A stretch of DNA of 64,000 bases from the NCBI RefSeq assembly GCF_002269505.1, contig NZ_NQKQ01000016.1, positions 49,414 through 113,413 of the forward strand, written 5' to 3'. The translations under genes were made by a program, and so were the position numbers. The notes beneath the pieces are model-generated. The model had not been told where the DNA came from and did not search any database. It saw nothing but the letters and a program-made list of their open reading frames with translations. Source of the DNA: Pseudomonas fragi. GTDB lineage: Bacteria; Pseudomonadota; Gammaproteobacteria; Pseudomonadales; Pseudomonadaceae. Positions 8,614 through 16,620 of this stretch are shown piece after piece; position 1 is the stretch's first letter, and the number at the start of each line of letters is the position of its first letter.

Positions 8614-9383
8614 GGCAAAGCCTCGTGGGTGGGCTGTAAACCAGTGATGGTGTTGTGACTAATCAACAGCGCCAGGGCCTGGCCCAGGTCGAAATCAGGG
8701 TCGGCTTCCAGGGCATGGCCCGCCGCCAACCCCAGGGTATTTCCACCCTTGAGCAAGTGCACAAACACTGCGCACCCTGAGCTGACCGTGAATACTTCCA
8801 CGCGCAATTCATTGCGCAGTACCAAAACGCTTTGTGGCTGACGCGGGTTCAGGCCCTGTATCTGCCCCAGGCTTTGATGAGCCGCCCATAAGGCGGCTAT
8901 GGCGTAGGGTGACTGCAGTGATGCGACGCCGGGGTGCAGTTGCAGGTGCAGTTGGGCCAGCCCCTCGGGATTGTCGAGCGCCTGAGTCAGCAGCCCGGGG
9001 TTTACAGCGCAGATGTCTGCGGCGTGAAAGGCCTGCACGCACAAACGCTCAAGGCGAGCGACGTCCGCCAGGTAAGGCACGCTTCTGGCCGGTGCGAAGC
9101 TATTGATAAACCCCGCGAACTGGCTGCCATAGGTGCTCATGACGGGGCTGTCGGGCGGGTATTTCTGAATAAACATCTGCGCCATGGCCTGAAAAAAGGC
9201 TTCACCGACCAATTGCGCAACAACGGGATAGCTGGTGGCCAGCGCGTTGATCAGGCCGCTTTGTACATTGTTGCTATAGACCGCGAAACGACGGTCAATG
9301 TCGTCGTTATAGCCGACAATACCTGTTGGGGGTGGCGTGCGCGGATTGAGCAAAGCTGCACTGAATGATTCTTGCAGTTTCAT
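8610..9383 (-). CDS. bufC: DUF2063 protein BufC, partner of the DUF692 oxidase
   Basis: The 257-residue protein begins MKLQESFSAALLNPRTPPPTGI and continues with the DUF2063 pattern RFAVYSNNVQSGLINALATSYPVVAQLVGEAFF, in which a helical N-terminal domain is followed by a second domain. In bufferin operons this protein is the partner that presents the precursor peptide to the DUF692 enzyme. The ATG at 9383 overlaps the bufB stop and the stop overlaps the doxX start, both as ATGA, so bufB, bufC and doxX are coupled. The symbol follows the bufferin nomenclature and rests on family and context. Confidence 0.88.
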   Translation of the reverse strand: MKLQESFSAALLNPRTPPPTGIVGYNDDIDRRFAVYSNNVQSGLINALATSYPVVAQLVGEAFFQAMAQMFIQKYPPDSPVMSTYGSQFAGFINSFAPARSVPYLADVARLERLCVQAFHAADICAVNPGLLTQALDNPEGLAQLHLQLHPGVASLQSPYAIAALWAAHQSLGQIQGLNPRQPQSVLVLRNELRVEVFTVSSGCAVFVHLLKGGNTLGLAAGHALEADPDFDLGQALALLISHNTITGLQPTHEALP

Positions 9384-10261
9384 GGCTGCACCTGTGCGTT
9401 GAGCAGGCAGCGGTCGGCGAGCCGGGCTTCCTGAACCAGTTCGGTGAGAGGGGGCAGATGATTGTCGCGCTCGATCAGGGTGGCCATCGGGCCTGTTCGT
9501 TTCAGCACTTGCCGGTATAGCGCCCAGACAGCCTGATCAATCGGCGCTCCGTGGTTGTCGATCAGCAAGCGTTCTCCAAAGCTATCAGCCTCTTCGGCAA
9601 AGCCTGCCAGATGAATTTCGGCAACCGCCCGCAGTGGCAAAGCATCGATGTAGGCCAGAGGCTCGCGGCCGTGGTTGATACAGGACACGTAGACGTTGTT
9701 CACATCCAGTAAAAGGCCACAGCCGCTGCGGCTTATGACCTCGCGAATAAATTCAGCCTCGTCGAAATCTGCTGCGTCGAACTCGATATAGGTAGCGGGG
9801 TTTTCCAGCAATATCTGGCGCTGCAACACATCCTGAGCTTGATCCATATGCGCACAAACCCGCTGCAGCGTAGCCGTGTCATAACGCAACGGCAGTAAGT
9901 CATTGAGGAAAACCCCACCGTGGGAAGACCACGCCAGATGTTCGGAAAACATCTGCGGCTGGTAGCGGTTGAGCAATGTGCGCAAGCGTTGCAAGTGTTC
10001 GCCATTGAGCGGGCTTTCGCCGCCAATCGACAGGCCGACGCCATGTATCGACAGCGGATAAAGGTCGCTGATCAAGCCCAGGTAGTGGTGGAAAGGGCCA
10101 CCGGCGACCATATAGTTCTCGGCATGTACTTCAAAGAACCCGACGTCAGGGCGGGTCTCAAGTACATCCACAAAGTGCTCGGCCTTGAGCCCTAGCCCCG
10201 CACGTGGCGGGAGCTGGGGCGCAGGAGGCGCGATGAGCGAAGCAAGCGGGCTATGCATCAT
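9380..10261 (-). CDS. bufB: DUF692 multinuclear iron-dependent oxidase BufB
   Basis: The 293-residue protein has the motif series of DUF692/MNIO enzymes on a TIM barrel: GLGLKAEH, FFEVHAENYM, SIHGVGLSIGG, SEHLAW, LLENPATY, LLDVNNVYVS, EIHLAGF, DNHG and LIERDNHLP. The His, Glu, Asp and Asn residues in these motifs are the usual iron ligands. In bufferin systems the enzyme converts peptide cysteines to 5-thiooxazoles in the cytoplasm. I start at the first of two adjacent ATG codons (10261), 19 nt after the bufA stop; a longer reading would overlap bufA. It is coupled to bufC by a 4-nt overlap. Confidence 0.92.
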   Translation of the reverse strand: MMHSPLASLIAPPAPQLPPRAGLGLKAEHFVDVLETRPDVGFFEVHAENYMVAGGPFHHYLGLISDLYPLSIHGVGLSIGGESPLNGEHLQRLRTLLNRYQPQMFSEHLAWSSHGGVFLNDLLPLRYDTATLQRVCAHMDQAQDVLQRQILLENPATYIEFDAADFDEAEFIREVISRSGCGLLLDVNNVYVSCINHGREPLAYIDALPLRAVAEIHLAGFAEEADSFGERLLIDNHGAPIDQAVWALYRQVLKRTGPMATLIERDNHLPPLTELVQEARLADRCLLNAQVQP

Positions 10262-10280
10262 CAACACTCGGTGGCGCGAA

Positions 10281-10583
10281 TCAGGATTTGGCCTTGAAGG
10301 CAGCCATTTGGCCAAAGCCGGTTGGCGAGGTAGAGCTGGCGGTTTTCTCGCAGGTGCCCTTTGGAACGAGTTTCCAGGCATTGGCCTGATTATCGGTTTT
10401 GGCGGTGCCGGCGCAGGTGGTGCCCGCGCCGGCAGCGCAATCGTTGTGACCTTTCATGGCCACCCCGAAGCATTTTTCCATGTCGCCAGCTGCCTGTGCG
10501 GGCAGGGCGGCAATGCTCAGAGCCGACCCGAGGGCAAGTGCCAGGGCAGCAGCGGACAAGGTGCGAGTGGTTTTGCTGTTCAT
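10281..10583 (-). CDS. bufA: DUF2282 bufferin precursor peptide BufA
   Basis: This 100-residue protein has a Sec signal peptide (about residues 1-31, ending LPAQA before AGDMEKC). The mature part carries four Cys at 38, 49, 57 and 78 in the DUF2282 pattern [33 protein letters not shown]. In characterised bufferins the two middle Cys are converted to thiooxazoles and the outer two form a disulfide, and the periplasmic product sequesters copper. It is the first gene of the operon and has a strong GGAGAG ribosome site just before its ATG. Modification in this strain is inferred from the complete bufABC set. Confidence 0.92.
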   Translation of the reverse strand: MNSKTTRTLSAAALALALGSALSIAALPAQAAGDMEKCFGVAMKGHNDCAAGAGTTCAGTAKTDNQANAWKLVPKGTCEKTASSTSPTGFGQMAAFKAKS

Positions 10584-10624
10584 GGTGACTCTCCAAAGAC
10601 CCCGGTAGCGATTGCTGCCGGCTT

Positions 10625-10659
10625 ACCCCACTAGAGAGGCGAGGGCGTGAGTTGTTACA
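10625..10659 (-). promoter_or_regulatory. possible ECF-sigma-type promoter of bufA
   Basis: On the minus strand TGTAAC lies at 10659-10654, with TCTCTAG 16 nt downstream, about 50 nt before the bufA ATG. TGTAAC resembles -35 boxes used by extracytoplasmic-function sigma factors, some of which control bufferin operons elsewhere. The -10 match is weak, so this is tentative. Confidence 0.3.
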
Positions 10660-10737
10660 AAGCATCTGAATTATTTTTTGATTTTAACTGCCACTTCCCC
10701 TTCGCCAGCGGCTACAGAAAACTCAGTTTGGGACTAT

Positions 10738-10763
10738 AAAAAACGGCCCCGAAGGGCCGTTTT
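10738..10763 (-). terminator. rho-independent terminator of livF
   Basis: The stem AAAACGGCCC and GGGCCGTTTT around CGAA ends the liv operon; on the minus strand it is followed by a T run. Confidence 0.9.
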
Positions 10764-10778
10764 GTGTCACAGGCGGTT

Positions 10779-11480
10779 TTAGCCGCCCAGGTACGCGTCT
10801 CGCACTTTCGGGTCGTTGAGCAGTTGCTCGCCGGTGCCTTGCATCACCACCCGGCCGTTTTCCAGCACGTAGGCACGGTCAGCGATTTTCAGCGCCTGGT
10901 TGGCGTTTTGCTCCACCAGGAACACCGTCACGCCTTCATCACGCAGTTGTTCGATGATGTCGAAAATCTGCTGGATGATGATTGGTGCCAGGCCCAGCGA
11001 CGGCTCATCGAGCAGCAACAGCTTGGGTTTGCTCATCAAGGCCCGGCCAATGGCGAGCATTTGTTGCTCGCCACCGGACATGGTGCCGCCACGCTGAGTG
11101 AAGCGTTCTTTCAGGCGCGGGAACAGGTGCAGAACCTTGTCCATTTGCTCCTGATACTCCTGCTTCTCGGTAAAGAACCCACCCATGGCGAGGTTCTCTT
11201 CTACCGTCAAACGGGCAAACACCCTACGGCCCTCAGGAACAACGGCGATGCTCTTGCGCATGATCTGCGCAGAGGTCAACCCCACCAACTCTTCGCCCAT
11301 GTAGCGGATGCTGCCGCTGTGGGCTTGTGGCGAGCCGCACAGGGTCATCATCAAAGTCGACTTGCCCGCACCGTTGGCTCCGATCAGGGTGACGATTTCA
11401 CCCTGGCGTACTTCGACATTGACGCTGTGCAGGGCCTGGATCTTGCCGTAAAAGGTCGAAACGTTTTCGAATTGCAGCAT
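10779..11480 (-). CDS. livF: branched-chain amino acid ABC transporter ATP-binding protein LivF (BraG)
   Basis: The 233-residue protein is one of two ATPases that energise uptake of leucine, isoleucine and valine. It shows Walker A GANGAGKST (about residues 34-42), the ABC signature MSGGEQQMLAIGRALM and Walker B LLLLDEPSLGLAP, followed by the LivF-type end (VVMQGTGEQLLNDPKVRDAYLGG). It is the last gene of the operon, starts one base after the livG stop, and is followed by a terminator. Confidence 0.95.
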   Translation of the reverse strand: MLQFENVSTFYGKIQALHSVNVEVRQGEIVTLIGANGAGKSTLMMTLCGSPQAHSGSIRYMGEELVGLTSAQIMRKSIAVVPEGRRVFARLTVEENLAMGGFFTEKQEYQEQMDKVLHLFPRLKERFTQRGGTMSGGEQQMLAIGRALMSKPKLLLLDEPSLGLAPIIIQQIFDIIEQLRDEGVTVFLVEQNANQALKIADRAYVLENGRVVMQGTGEQLLNDPKVRDAYLGG

Positions 11481-11481
11481 T

Positions 11482-12249
11482 TTACGCTTCCCCCAAATAG
11501 GCTTTGATCACTTCAGGGTTGTCGCGGATCTGTTCCGGCGTCCCGTCAGCCAAAGGCGTGCCCTGGTTGATCACCACGATATGGTCGGAAATGCTCATGA
11601 CCAGTTTCATGTCGTGCTCAATCAGCAGCACGGTGGCGTTGTGCTCATTGCGCAAAATGCTGATCAACGCCTTCAGGTCTTCGGTTTCCTTGGGGTTCAG
11701 ACCTGCCGCCGGCTCGTCGAGCATGAGGATGCGCGGGCGCGTCATCATGCAGCGGGCGATCTCCAGACGGCGCTGTTGCCCGTAGGCCAGGGTGCCCGCC
11801 GGGCGGTTGGCGAATTCGGTCAGGTTGACCTTGTCCAGCCAGTACGCGGCGTAGTCCAGGGCGTCACGTTCGCTTTTGCGAAATGACGGGGTCTTGAACA
11901 GGCCCGACAGGAAGTTGGTGTTGAGGTGGCGATGCTGGGCAATCAGCAGGTTTTCAACGGCGGTCATGTCCTTGAACAGGCGCACGTTCTGGAAGGTACG
12001 CACCACGCCCTTGCGCGCAATTTCATGGCCCGGCAAGCCTTCTATCGACTCGCCATCGAGCACGATGCTGCCCGCAGACGGCTTGTAGAAGCCGGTCAGG
12101 CAGTTGAACACGGTGGTCTTGCCGGCACCGTTAGGGCCGATCATCGACACCACCTGTTTTTCCTTGACGGTCAGGGCCACGCCATTCACCGCCAACAAGC
12201 CGCCAAAGCGCATGCTCAGGCCGCTGACTTTCAATAACTCGCGGCTCAT
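11482..12249 (-). CDS. livG: branched-chain amino acid ABC transporter ATP-binding protein LivG (BraF)
   Basis: The 255-residue protein is the second ATPase of the branched-chain amino acid importer. Walker A is [20 protein letters not shown] (about residues 37-56), the signature region is [16 protein letters not shown] and Walker B is [13 protein letters not shown]. The long insert around residues 85-130 is characteristic of LivG rather than LivF. Its ATG overlaps the livM stop by 4 nt, so translation is likely coupled. Confidence 0.95.
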   Translation of the reverse strand: MSRELLKVSGLSMRFGGLLAVNGVALTVKEKQVVSMIGPNGAGKTTVFNCLTGFYKPSAGSIVLDGESIEGLPGHEIARKGVVRTFQNVRLFKDMTAVENLLIAQHRHLNTNFLSGLFKTPSFRKSERDALDYAAYWLDKVNLTEFANRPAGTLAYGQQRRLEIARCMMTRPRILMLDEPAAGLNPKETEDLKALISILRNEHNATVLLIEHDMKLVMSISDHIVVINQGTPLADGTPEQIRDNPEVIKAYLGEA

Positions 12250-13502
12250 TTTCGCAGCTCCAGGTGAGGACGTTGCATAGGCAGCAGACCTTGTGGACGC
12301 CAGATCATCATCAGCACCATCAGGGCTCCGAACAGCAACATCCGGTATTCGCTGAATTCACGCATCATTTCCGGCAGCAGGATCATCACCACGGCGGCCA
12401 GGATAACCCCCAGTTGCGAGCCCATGCCACCCAGTACCACGATGGCCAGAATGATCGCCGACTCAAGGAAGGTGAACGATTCAGGGGTCACCAAGCCTTG
12501 GCGCGCGGCAAAGAAGCTACCGGCGAAACCTGCGAAGGTAGCGCCCAGGGTGAAGGCCGAGAGTTTGATCACGGTCGGGTTCAGGCCCAGGGCACGGCAG
12601 GCGATTTCGTCTTCGCGCAGCGCTTCCCACGCACGGCCAATCGGCATGCGCAGCAGGCGATTGATCACGAACAGCACCAGCAACACCAATACCAGCGCGA
12701 TCAGGTACAGGAAGATGACCTTGTTGATCGAGTTGTAGGCGATGCCGAAGTATTCGTGGAACGTTTGCATGCCCTCGGCGGCTGTTCTGTCGAAGCTCAG
12801 GCCGAACAGGGTGGGTTTTGGAATGTTGCTGATGCCGTTTGGCCCGCCGGTGATATCGGTCAGGTTACGCAGGAACAGGCGGATGATTTCACCGAAGCCC
12901 AGGGTCACGATGGCCAGATAGTCACCGCGCAGACGCAGCACCGGAAAGCCCAGCAGCAGGCCGAAGGTGGCGGTCATCATCCCGGCCAGCGGCAGGCAGA
13001 CCCAGAAGCTCCAGCCGAAGTAATGCGAGAGCAGCGCGTAGGTGTAGGCACCCACGGCATAGAAGCCCACATAACCCAGGTCGAGCAGGCCCGCCAGGCC
13101 CACCACGATGTTCAGGCCCAGGCCGAGCATCACATAGATCAGGATCAGCGTAGCGATGTCCACCGCGCCGCGTGAGCCATAGAACGGCCAGACCAGTGCC
13201 ACGACGACCAGGCCGAGAATGATCCAGCGCTGGGTGCTGGGCAGGGTCAGGAAGTTGGTGGCCTTGGCCGGTACCTTGGGCAGGCTTGGCGAGTTTTTCC
13301 AGGCTGTGCTCAGTTGCTGGTTGAAAAGCACGCGCACAAACATCAGCAACGAGCAGATCGCAATCACGCTCAGGATCATGGGGCTGGTGTTGTGAACTTC
13401 GATGTTGATCCCGACGATAGTCAGTTTCAGACCGAGTACCGGGTAGGCGACGGCCCAGACCAACAGGGCGCTGAAGAGCGCCGACTTAAGATTCCTAGTC
13501 AT
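12246..13502 (-). CDS. livM: high-affinity branched-chain amino acid permease LivM (BraE)
   Basis: This 418-residue inner-membrane permease subunit has an extended N-terminal region with three hydrophobic segments, as in Pseudomonas BraE, then the LivM core ([29 protein letters not shown]..., [34 protein letters not shown]). The EAA-like loop [13 protein letters not shown] contacts the ATPases. The start overlaps the livH stop and the stop overlaps the livG start, each by 4 nt. Confidence 0.95.
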   Translation of the reverse strand: MTRNLKSALFSALLVWAVAYPVLGLKLTIVGINIEVHNTSPMILSVIAICSLLMFVRVLFNQQLSTAWKNSPSLPKVPAKATNFLTLPSTQRWIILGLVVVALVWPFYGSRGAVDIATLILIYVMLGLGLNIVVGLAGLLDLGYVGFYAVGAYTYALLSHYFGWSFWVCLPLAGMMTATFGLLLGFPVLRLRGDYLAIVTLGFGEIIRLFLRNLTDITGGPNGISNIPKPTLFGLSFDRTAAEGMQTFHEYFGIAYNSINKVIFLYLIALVLVLLVLFVINRLLRMPIGRAWEALREDEIACRALGLNPTVIKLSAFTLGATFAGFAGSFFAARQGLVTPESFTFLESAIILAIVVLGGMGSQLGVILAAVVMILLPEMMREFSEYRMLLFGALMVLMMIWRPQGLLPMQRPHLELRK

Positions 13503-14422
13503 ACTTTTTCAATCTCCGGACGCCCCAGAATGCCGGTCGGACGGAACAGCAACACCAGCACCAGCAAGCCAAAAGCCACTACGTCTTTGTATTGGTCGCC
13601 GAAAATATCGGCCCCAAAGGCTTCAGCCACACCCAGTACCAGGCCACCGAGCATCGCGCCAGGAATGCTGCCAATGCCACCCAGTACCGCAGCGGTAAAG
13701 GCTTTAAGGCCTACCAGGAACCCTGCGTTGGGGTTGATCACGCCGTATTGAACGCTGATCAGCACCGCAGCGACAGCGGCCAGGGCTGCACCGATCACGA
13801 AGGTCAGCGCAATCACGTTGTTGGTGTTGATACCCAACAGGTTGGCCATTTTCATGTCTTCGGCGCAGGCGCGGCAGGCGCGGCCCATGCGGGAGCGGGA
13901 GATGAACAGGGTGAGGCCAAGCATTGCGAGGAAGGTGACGACGAAAACCACGATTTGCATGTAGGAGACGATAACTTCGCTGGCGCCTCCAGGGCCAAAG
14001 GTGAAGCCGCCGGGGATCAGATTGGGAATCGATTTGTCTTTTGAGTCTTGTGCCAGAAGCACGGTGTTTTGCAGGAAGATCGACATGCCGATAGCGGAAA
14101 TCAGCGGGATCAGGCGGTTACTGCCACGCAATGGACGGTAGGCAACCCGTTCGATGCTGTAGCCGTAGGCGCTGGTGACCACAATGCTGGCGATAAACGC
14201 GGCAGTCAGCAGTAGCGGCACGCTGTCCAGACCCATCATGGTCAGGCCGGCGATGGCGATAAACGCAATATAGGAACCAATCATGTACACCTCGCCGTGG
14301 GCGAAGTTGATCATTCCAATAATGCCGTAAACCATCGTATAGCCGATGGCGATCAGGGCATACGTGCTGCCAACGTTGAGGCCGTTAACCAGCATTTGGA
14401 AGAAGTGATAGATGTCAGGCAT
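13499..14422 (-). CDS. livH: high-affinity branched-chain amino acid permease LivH (BraD)
   Basis: This 307-residue permease subunit has eight or so membrane segments and family motifs [32 protein letters not shown] near the N-terminus and the coupling loop [18 protein letters not shown] (about residues 181-198). It forms the membrane channel with LivM. A gap of about 250 nt separates it from braC; this gap holds a terminator-like hairpin, so expression below braC is probably attenuated. Confidence 0.95.
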   Translation of the reverse strand: MPDIYHFFQMLVNGLNVGSTYALIAIGYTMVYGIIGMINFAHGEVYMIGSYIAFIAIAGLTMMGLDSVPLLLTAAFIASIVVTSAYGYSIERVAYRPLRGSNRLIPLISAIGMSIFLQNTVLLAQDSKDKSIPNLIPGGFTFGPGGASEVIVSYMQIVVFVVTFLAMLGLTLFISRSRMGRACRACAEDMKMANLLGINTNNVIALTFVIGAALAAVAAVLISVQYGVINPNAGFLVGLKAFTAAVLGGIGSIPGAMLGGLVLGVAEAFGADIFGDQYKDVVAFGLLVLVLLFRPTGILGRPEIEKV

Positions 14423-14615
14423 TACAAAGCTCCTAAAAACCTGAGACGCATTTCACTGGTGGAGTCATTTTCCGGCCCGGGCCGTATGGGTTTTCACCCA
14501 CTTGGAGCACAGGTCTTCTGCCAGCGAACCGCTGGTGACGGTTTTAAAGATTTTCAGGTGGGCGGGCATCCGGATCACGAAAGCGCGGCCCCATTTCCAT
14601 AAGACGCAGGCCTGT

Positions 14616-14645
14616 AAAACAAAACCCACCGCTTGAGCAGTGGGC
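14616..14645 (-). terminator. intra-operon terminator or attenuator after braC
   Basis: On the minus strand CCCACTGC-TCAA-GCGGTGGG forms an 8-bp stem (one T-G pair) followed by TTTTGTTTT, 27 nt after the braC stop. It would end most transcripts after the binding-protein gene and let a fraction continue into livHMGF, a common arrangement for binding-protein-dependent transporters. Confidence 0.8.
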
Positions 14646-14671
14646 TTGGTTTTCAGGTCAGGAACCGACCC

Positions 14672-15793
14672 TTACTGAGGGCTTACTTCAGTTTTAGGCT
14701 TACCGAAGTGCCATTCGTAAACTACGAATTTGAAATCTTCCACGTCACCTTTGGCGTCAAACTTCAGGTTACCGGTAGGCGTTTTGAACGTACCTTTGTG
14801 GATGGCTTCAGCGACTTTGGCCGGGTCTTCGCTTTTCGCCTGCTCGATACCGCCGGCAATCACTTCAACTGCGGCGTAGGCCGGGAATACGAATGGGCCG
14901 GTAGGGTCCTGCTTTTTAGCGGCAAATGCGTCAACCAGTGCCTTGTTTTCAGGATCAGCGTCGAATGCTTTTGGCAGGGTGACCAGCAGGCCTTCGGAAG
15001 CGCCCTGGGCGATTTGCGAGATGGACTCGTTGCCCACACCTTCAGGGCCCATGAACTTGGCGTTCAGGCCTTTCTCTTTGGCCTGACGCAGTATCAGACC
15101 CAGCTCAGGGTGGTAGCCGCCGTAGTAGACGAAGTCGACGTTGGCTTGCTTGAGCTTGGCGATGACTGAGGAATAGTCTTTTTCACCCGCGTTGACGCCT
15201 TCAAAGACGGCAACTTTGATGCCTTTGTCTTCGAGGGTCTTTTTAACGGCGCTGGCGATGCCTTCACCGTATTGCTGTTTGTCGTGCAATACCGCAACGA
15301 CTTTAGGCTTGACGTGATCCGCGATGTAATTACCGGCGGCAGGGCCCTGGGCGCTGTCCAGACCGATGGTGCGGAAGATCATCTTGTAGCCACGAGCGGT
15401 GATTTCCGGGCCGGTGGCGGCCGGGGTAATCATGATGATGCCTTCGTCTTCGTAAATGTCCGAAGCAGGCTGAGTGGAGCTGGAGCACAGGTGGCCGACT
15501 ACAAATTTGATACCGTCGTTGACCACTTTGTTGGCAACCGCAACCGCTTGTTTCGGGTCGCAGGCGTCATCGTAGTCAACGGCTTCAAGTTTTTTGCCAT
15601 CAACGCCGCCCTTGGCGTTGATTTGTTCGATGGCCATTTTTGCGCCAGCAAACTGCATGTCACCGTACTGAGTCAGAGGCCCGGTTTTAGGACCGGCAAT
15701 ACCGATCTTGATGGTGTCTGCGGCAAATGAATGGCTGGCGAACCCGGCCAAAACCATAGCGGCAAACAGTTTAGTAATCTGTTTCGTAGCCAT
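14672..15793 (-). CDS. braC: branched-chain amino acid periplasmic binding protein BraC
   Basis: The 373-residue protein has a signal peptide (MATKQITKLFAAMVLAGFASHSFA) and a type I periplasmic binding fold (DTIKIGIAGPKTGPLTQYGDMQFAGAKMAIEQINAKGGVDGKKLE). It would capture leucine, isoleucine, valine and possibly alanine or threonine, as BraC of P. aeruginosa does. It opens the operon, and the hairpin just after it should favour higher expression of this subunit. Confidence 0.95.
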   Translation of the reverse strand: MATKQITKLFAAMVLAGFASHSFAADTIKIGIAGPKTGPLTQYGDMQFAGAKMAIEQINAKGGVDGKKLEAVDYDDACDPKQAVAVANKVVNDGIKFVVGHLCSSSTQPASDIYEDEGIIMITPAATGPEITARGYKMIFRTIGLDSAQGPAAGNYIADHVKPKVVAVLHDKQQYGEGIASAVKKTLEDKGIKVAVFEGVNAGEKDYSSVIAKLKQANVDFVYYGGYHPELGLILRQAKEKGLNAKFMGPEGVGNESISQIAQGASEGLLVTLPKAFDADPENKALVDAFAAKKQDPTGPFVFPAYAAVEVIAGGIEQAKSEDPAKVAEAIHKGTFKTPTGNLKFDAKGDVEDFKFVVYEWHFGKPKTEVSPQ

Positions 15794-15898
15794 CTTTATT
15801 GGTGCTCCACTCTTCTGTTGTAATTTTTATAGTCCTGGAAGCCAAGGCAGCCGGACCGGGTCTTCGTGTAGCGAAATTCCCGGTCAATCCCCCCTGCA

Positions 15899-15914
15899 AC
15901 TGTACCGGTACAGT
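15899..15914. promoter_or_regulatory. 16-bp perfect palindrome upstream of braC
   Basis: ACTGTACCGGTACAGT is a perfect palindrome about 105 bases before the braC start and 245 bases before the divergent DUF2288 gene. Such a site is a candidate operator for a dimeric regulator, but I cannot name the protein. The rest of the 366-base gap (15794-16159) is AT-rich leader on the braC side; I see no RNA or ORF there. Confidence 0.45.
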
Positions 15915-16159
15915 GTAGAGCGCCGGTTCAGCGCTTGAATAGCGTACTGGCGAGGGAAAGAACAAGAAATGTCGCTTAAACGCAAGAAAGAGACAGAATG
16001 GCGGCGGATTAGGCTGATGATAGTTATCAGAATGTTGCCACATCAACGCTGCTGTCCTTGGCGCTCTACTCTTTCCACGCTCCTTTACCTGAAAAACCGG
16101 GTTTTTCTACCGGGTGTGCAGCGTTATCATGACGCCGATTTTTTTCCCCGGTGAAACCC

Positions 16160-16465
16160 ATGAATCAAGAACCTAGCACCCTCTATGCCAAGCTGCTTGG
16201 CGAGACCTCAACTATTGAATGGAAAGCCCTGCAGCCCTTCTTCGCCAAAGGGGATTTGCTGTGGGTCGAGCCAGCTCTGGACTTGATCGAAGCGGCGCAG
16301 GCCGTGACTCAGGATGATGCAGAGAAAGTCTCGGCCTGGATGGCATCCGGGCTGCTTGGCAAGATGACTGAGGCGCAGGCGCTAGACGTTCTTGAACGCG
16401 ACCCGCAGCTATGGGCAGTGGTGGTTTCACCTTGGGTGATGGTCCAGGAAAGGGCGCAAAAATAA
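16160..16465 (+). CDS. DUF2288 family protein
   Basis: This is a small acidic cytoplasmic protein of 101 residues (MNQEPSTLYAKLLGETSTIEWKALQPFFAKGDLLWVEPALDLIEAAQAV...), whose pattern fits DUF2288. It has no signal peptide or membrane segment. I use the ATG at 16160; an upstream in-frame GTG at 16151 would add three residues. Function is unknown. A strong terminator lies about 100 nt after the stop. Confidence 0.75.
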   Translation: MNQEPSTLYAKLLGETSTIEWKALQPFFAKGDLLWVEPALDLIEAAQAVTQDDAEKVSAWMASGLLGKMTEAQALDVLERDPQLWAVVVSPWVMVQERAQK

Positions 16466-16566
16466 CCCAGCGCACCAAACCGGCGCATTTGTTTGCACTG
16501 CTGTGAAGAGCCCGGAGTGTGTAGCTCAGTAACCCGTCTTCGCATAGTGGCAATATGCCGTAGAGA

Positions 16567-16597
16567 AACGCCACAGTTACAACTGTGGCGTTTTTTT
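16567..16597. terminator. rho-independent terminator
   Basis: AACGCCACAGTT and AACTGTGGCGTT form a perfect stem followed by a T run. It lies between the convergent DUF2288 and nbdA-like genes. Confidence 0.9.
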
Positions 16598-16620
16598 GTA
16601 CCTGCGATCCGGCTGTACCG

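Noticed and set aside
10185..10634. 149-residue plus-strand ORF opposite bufA and the bufB start
   Set aside because: It is the antisense of bufA and bufB, which have family motifs and ribosome sites; its own sequence is a Gly/Ala-rich shadow.
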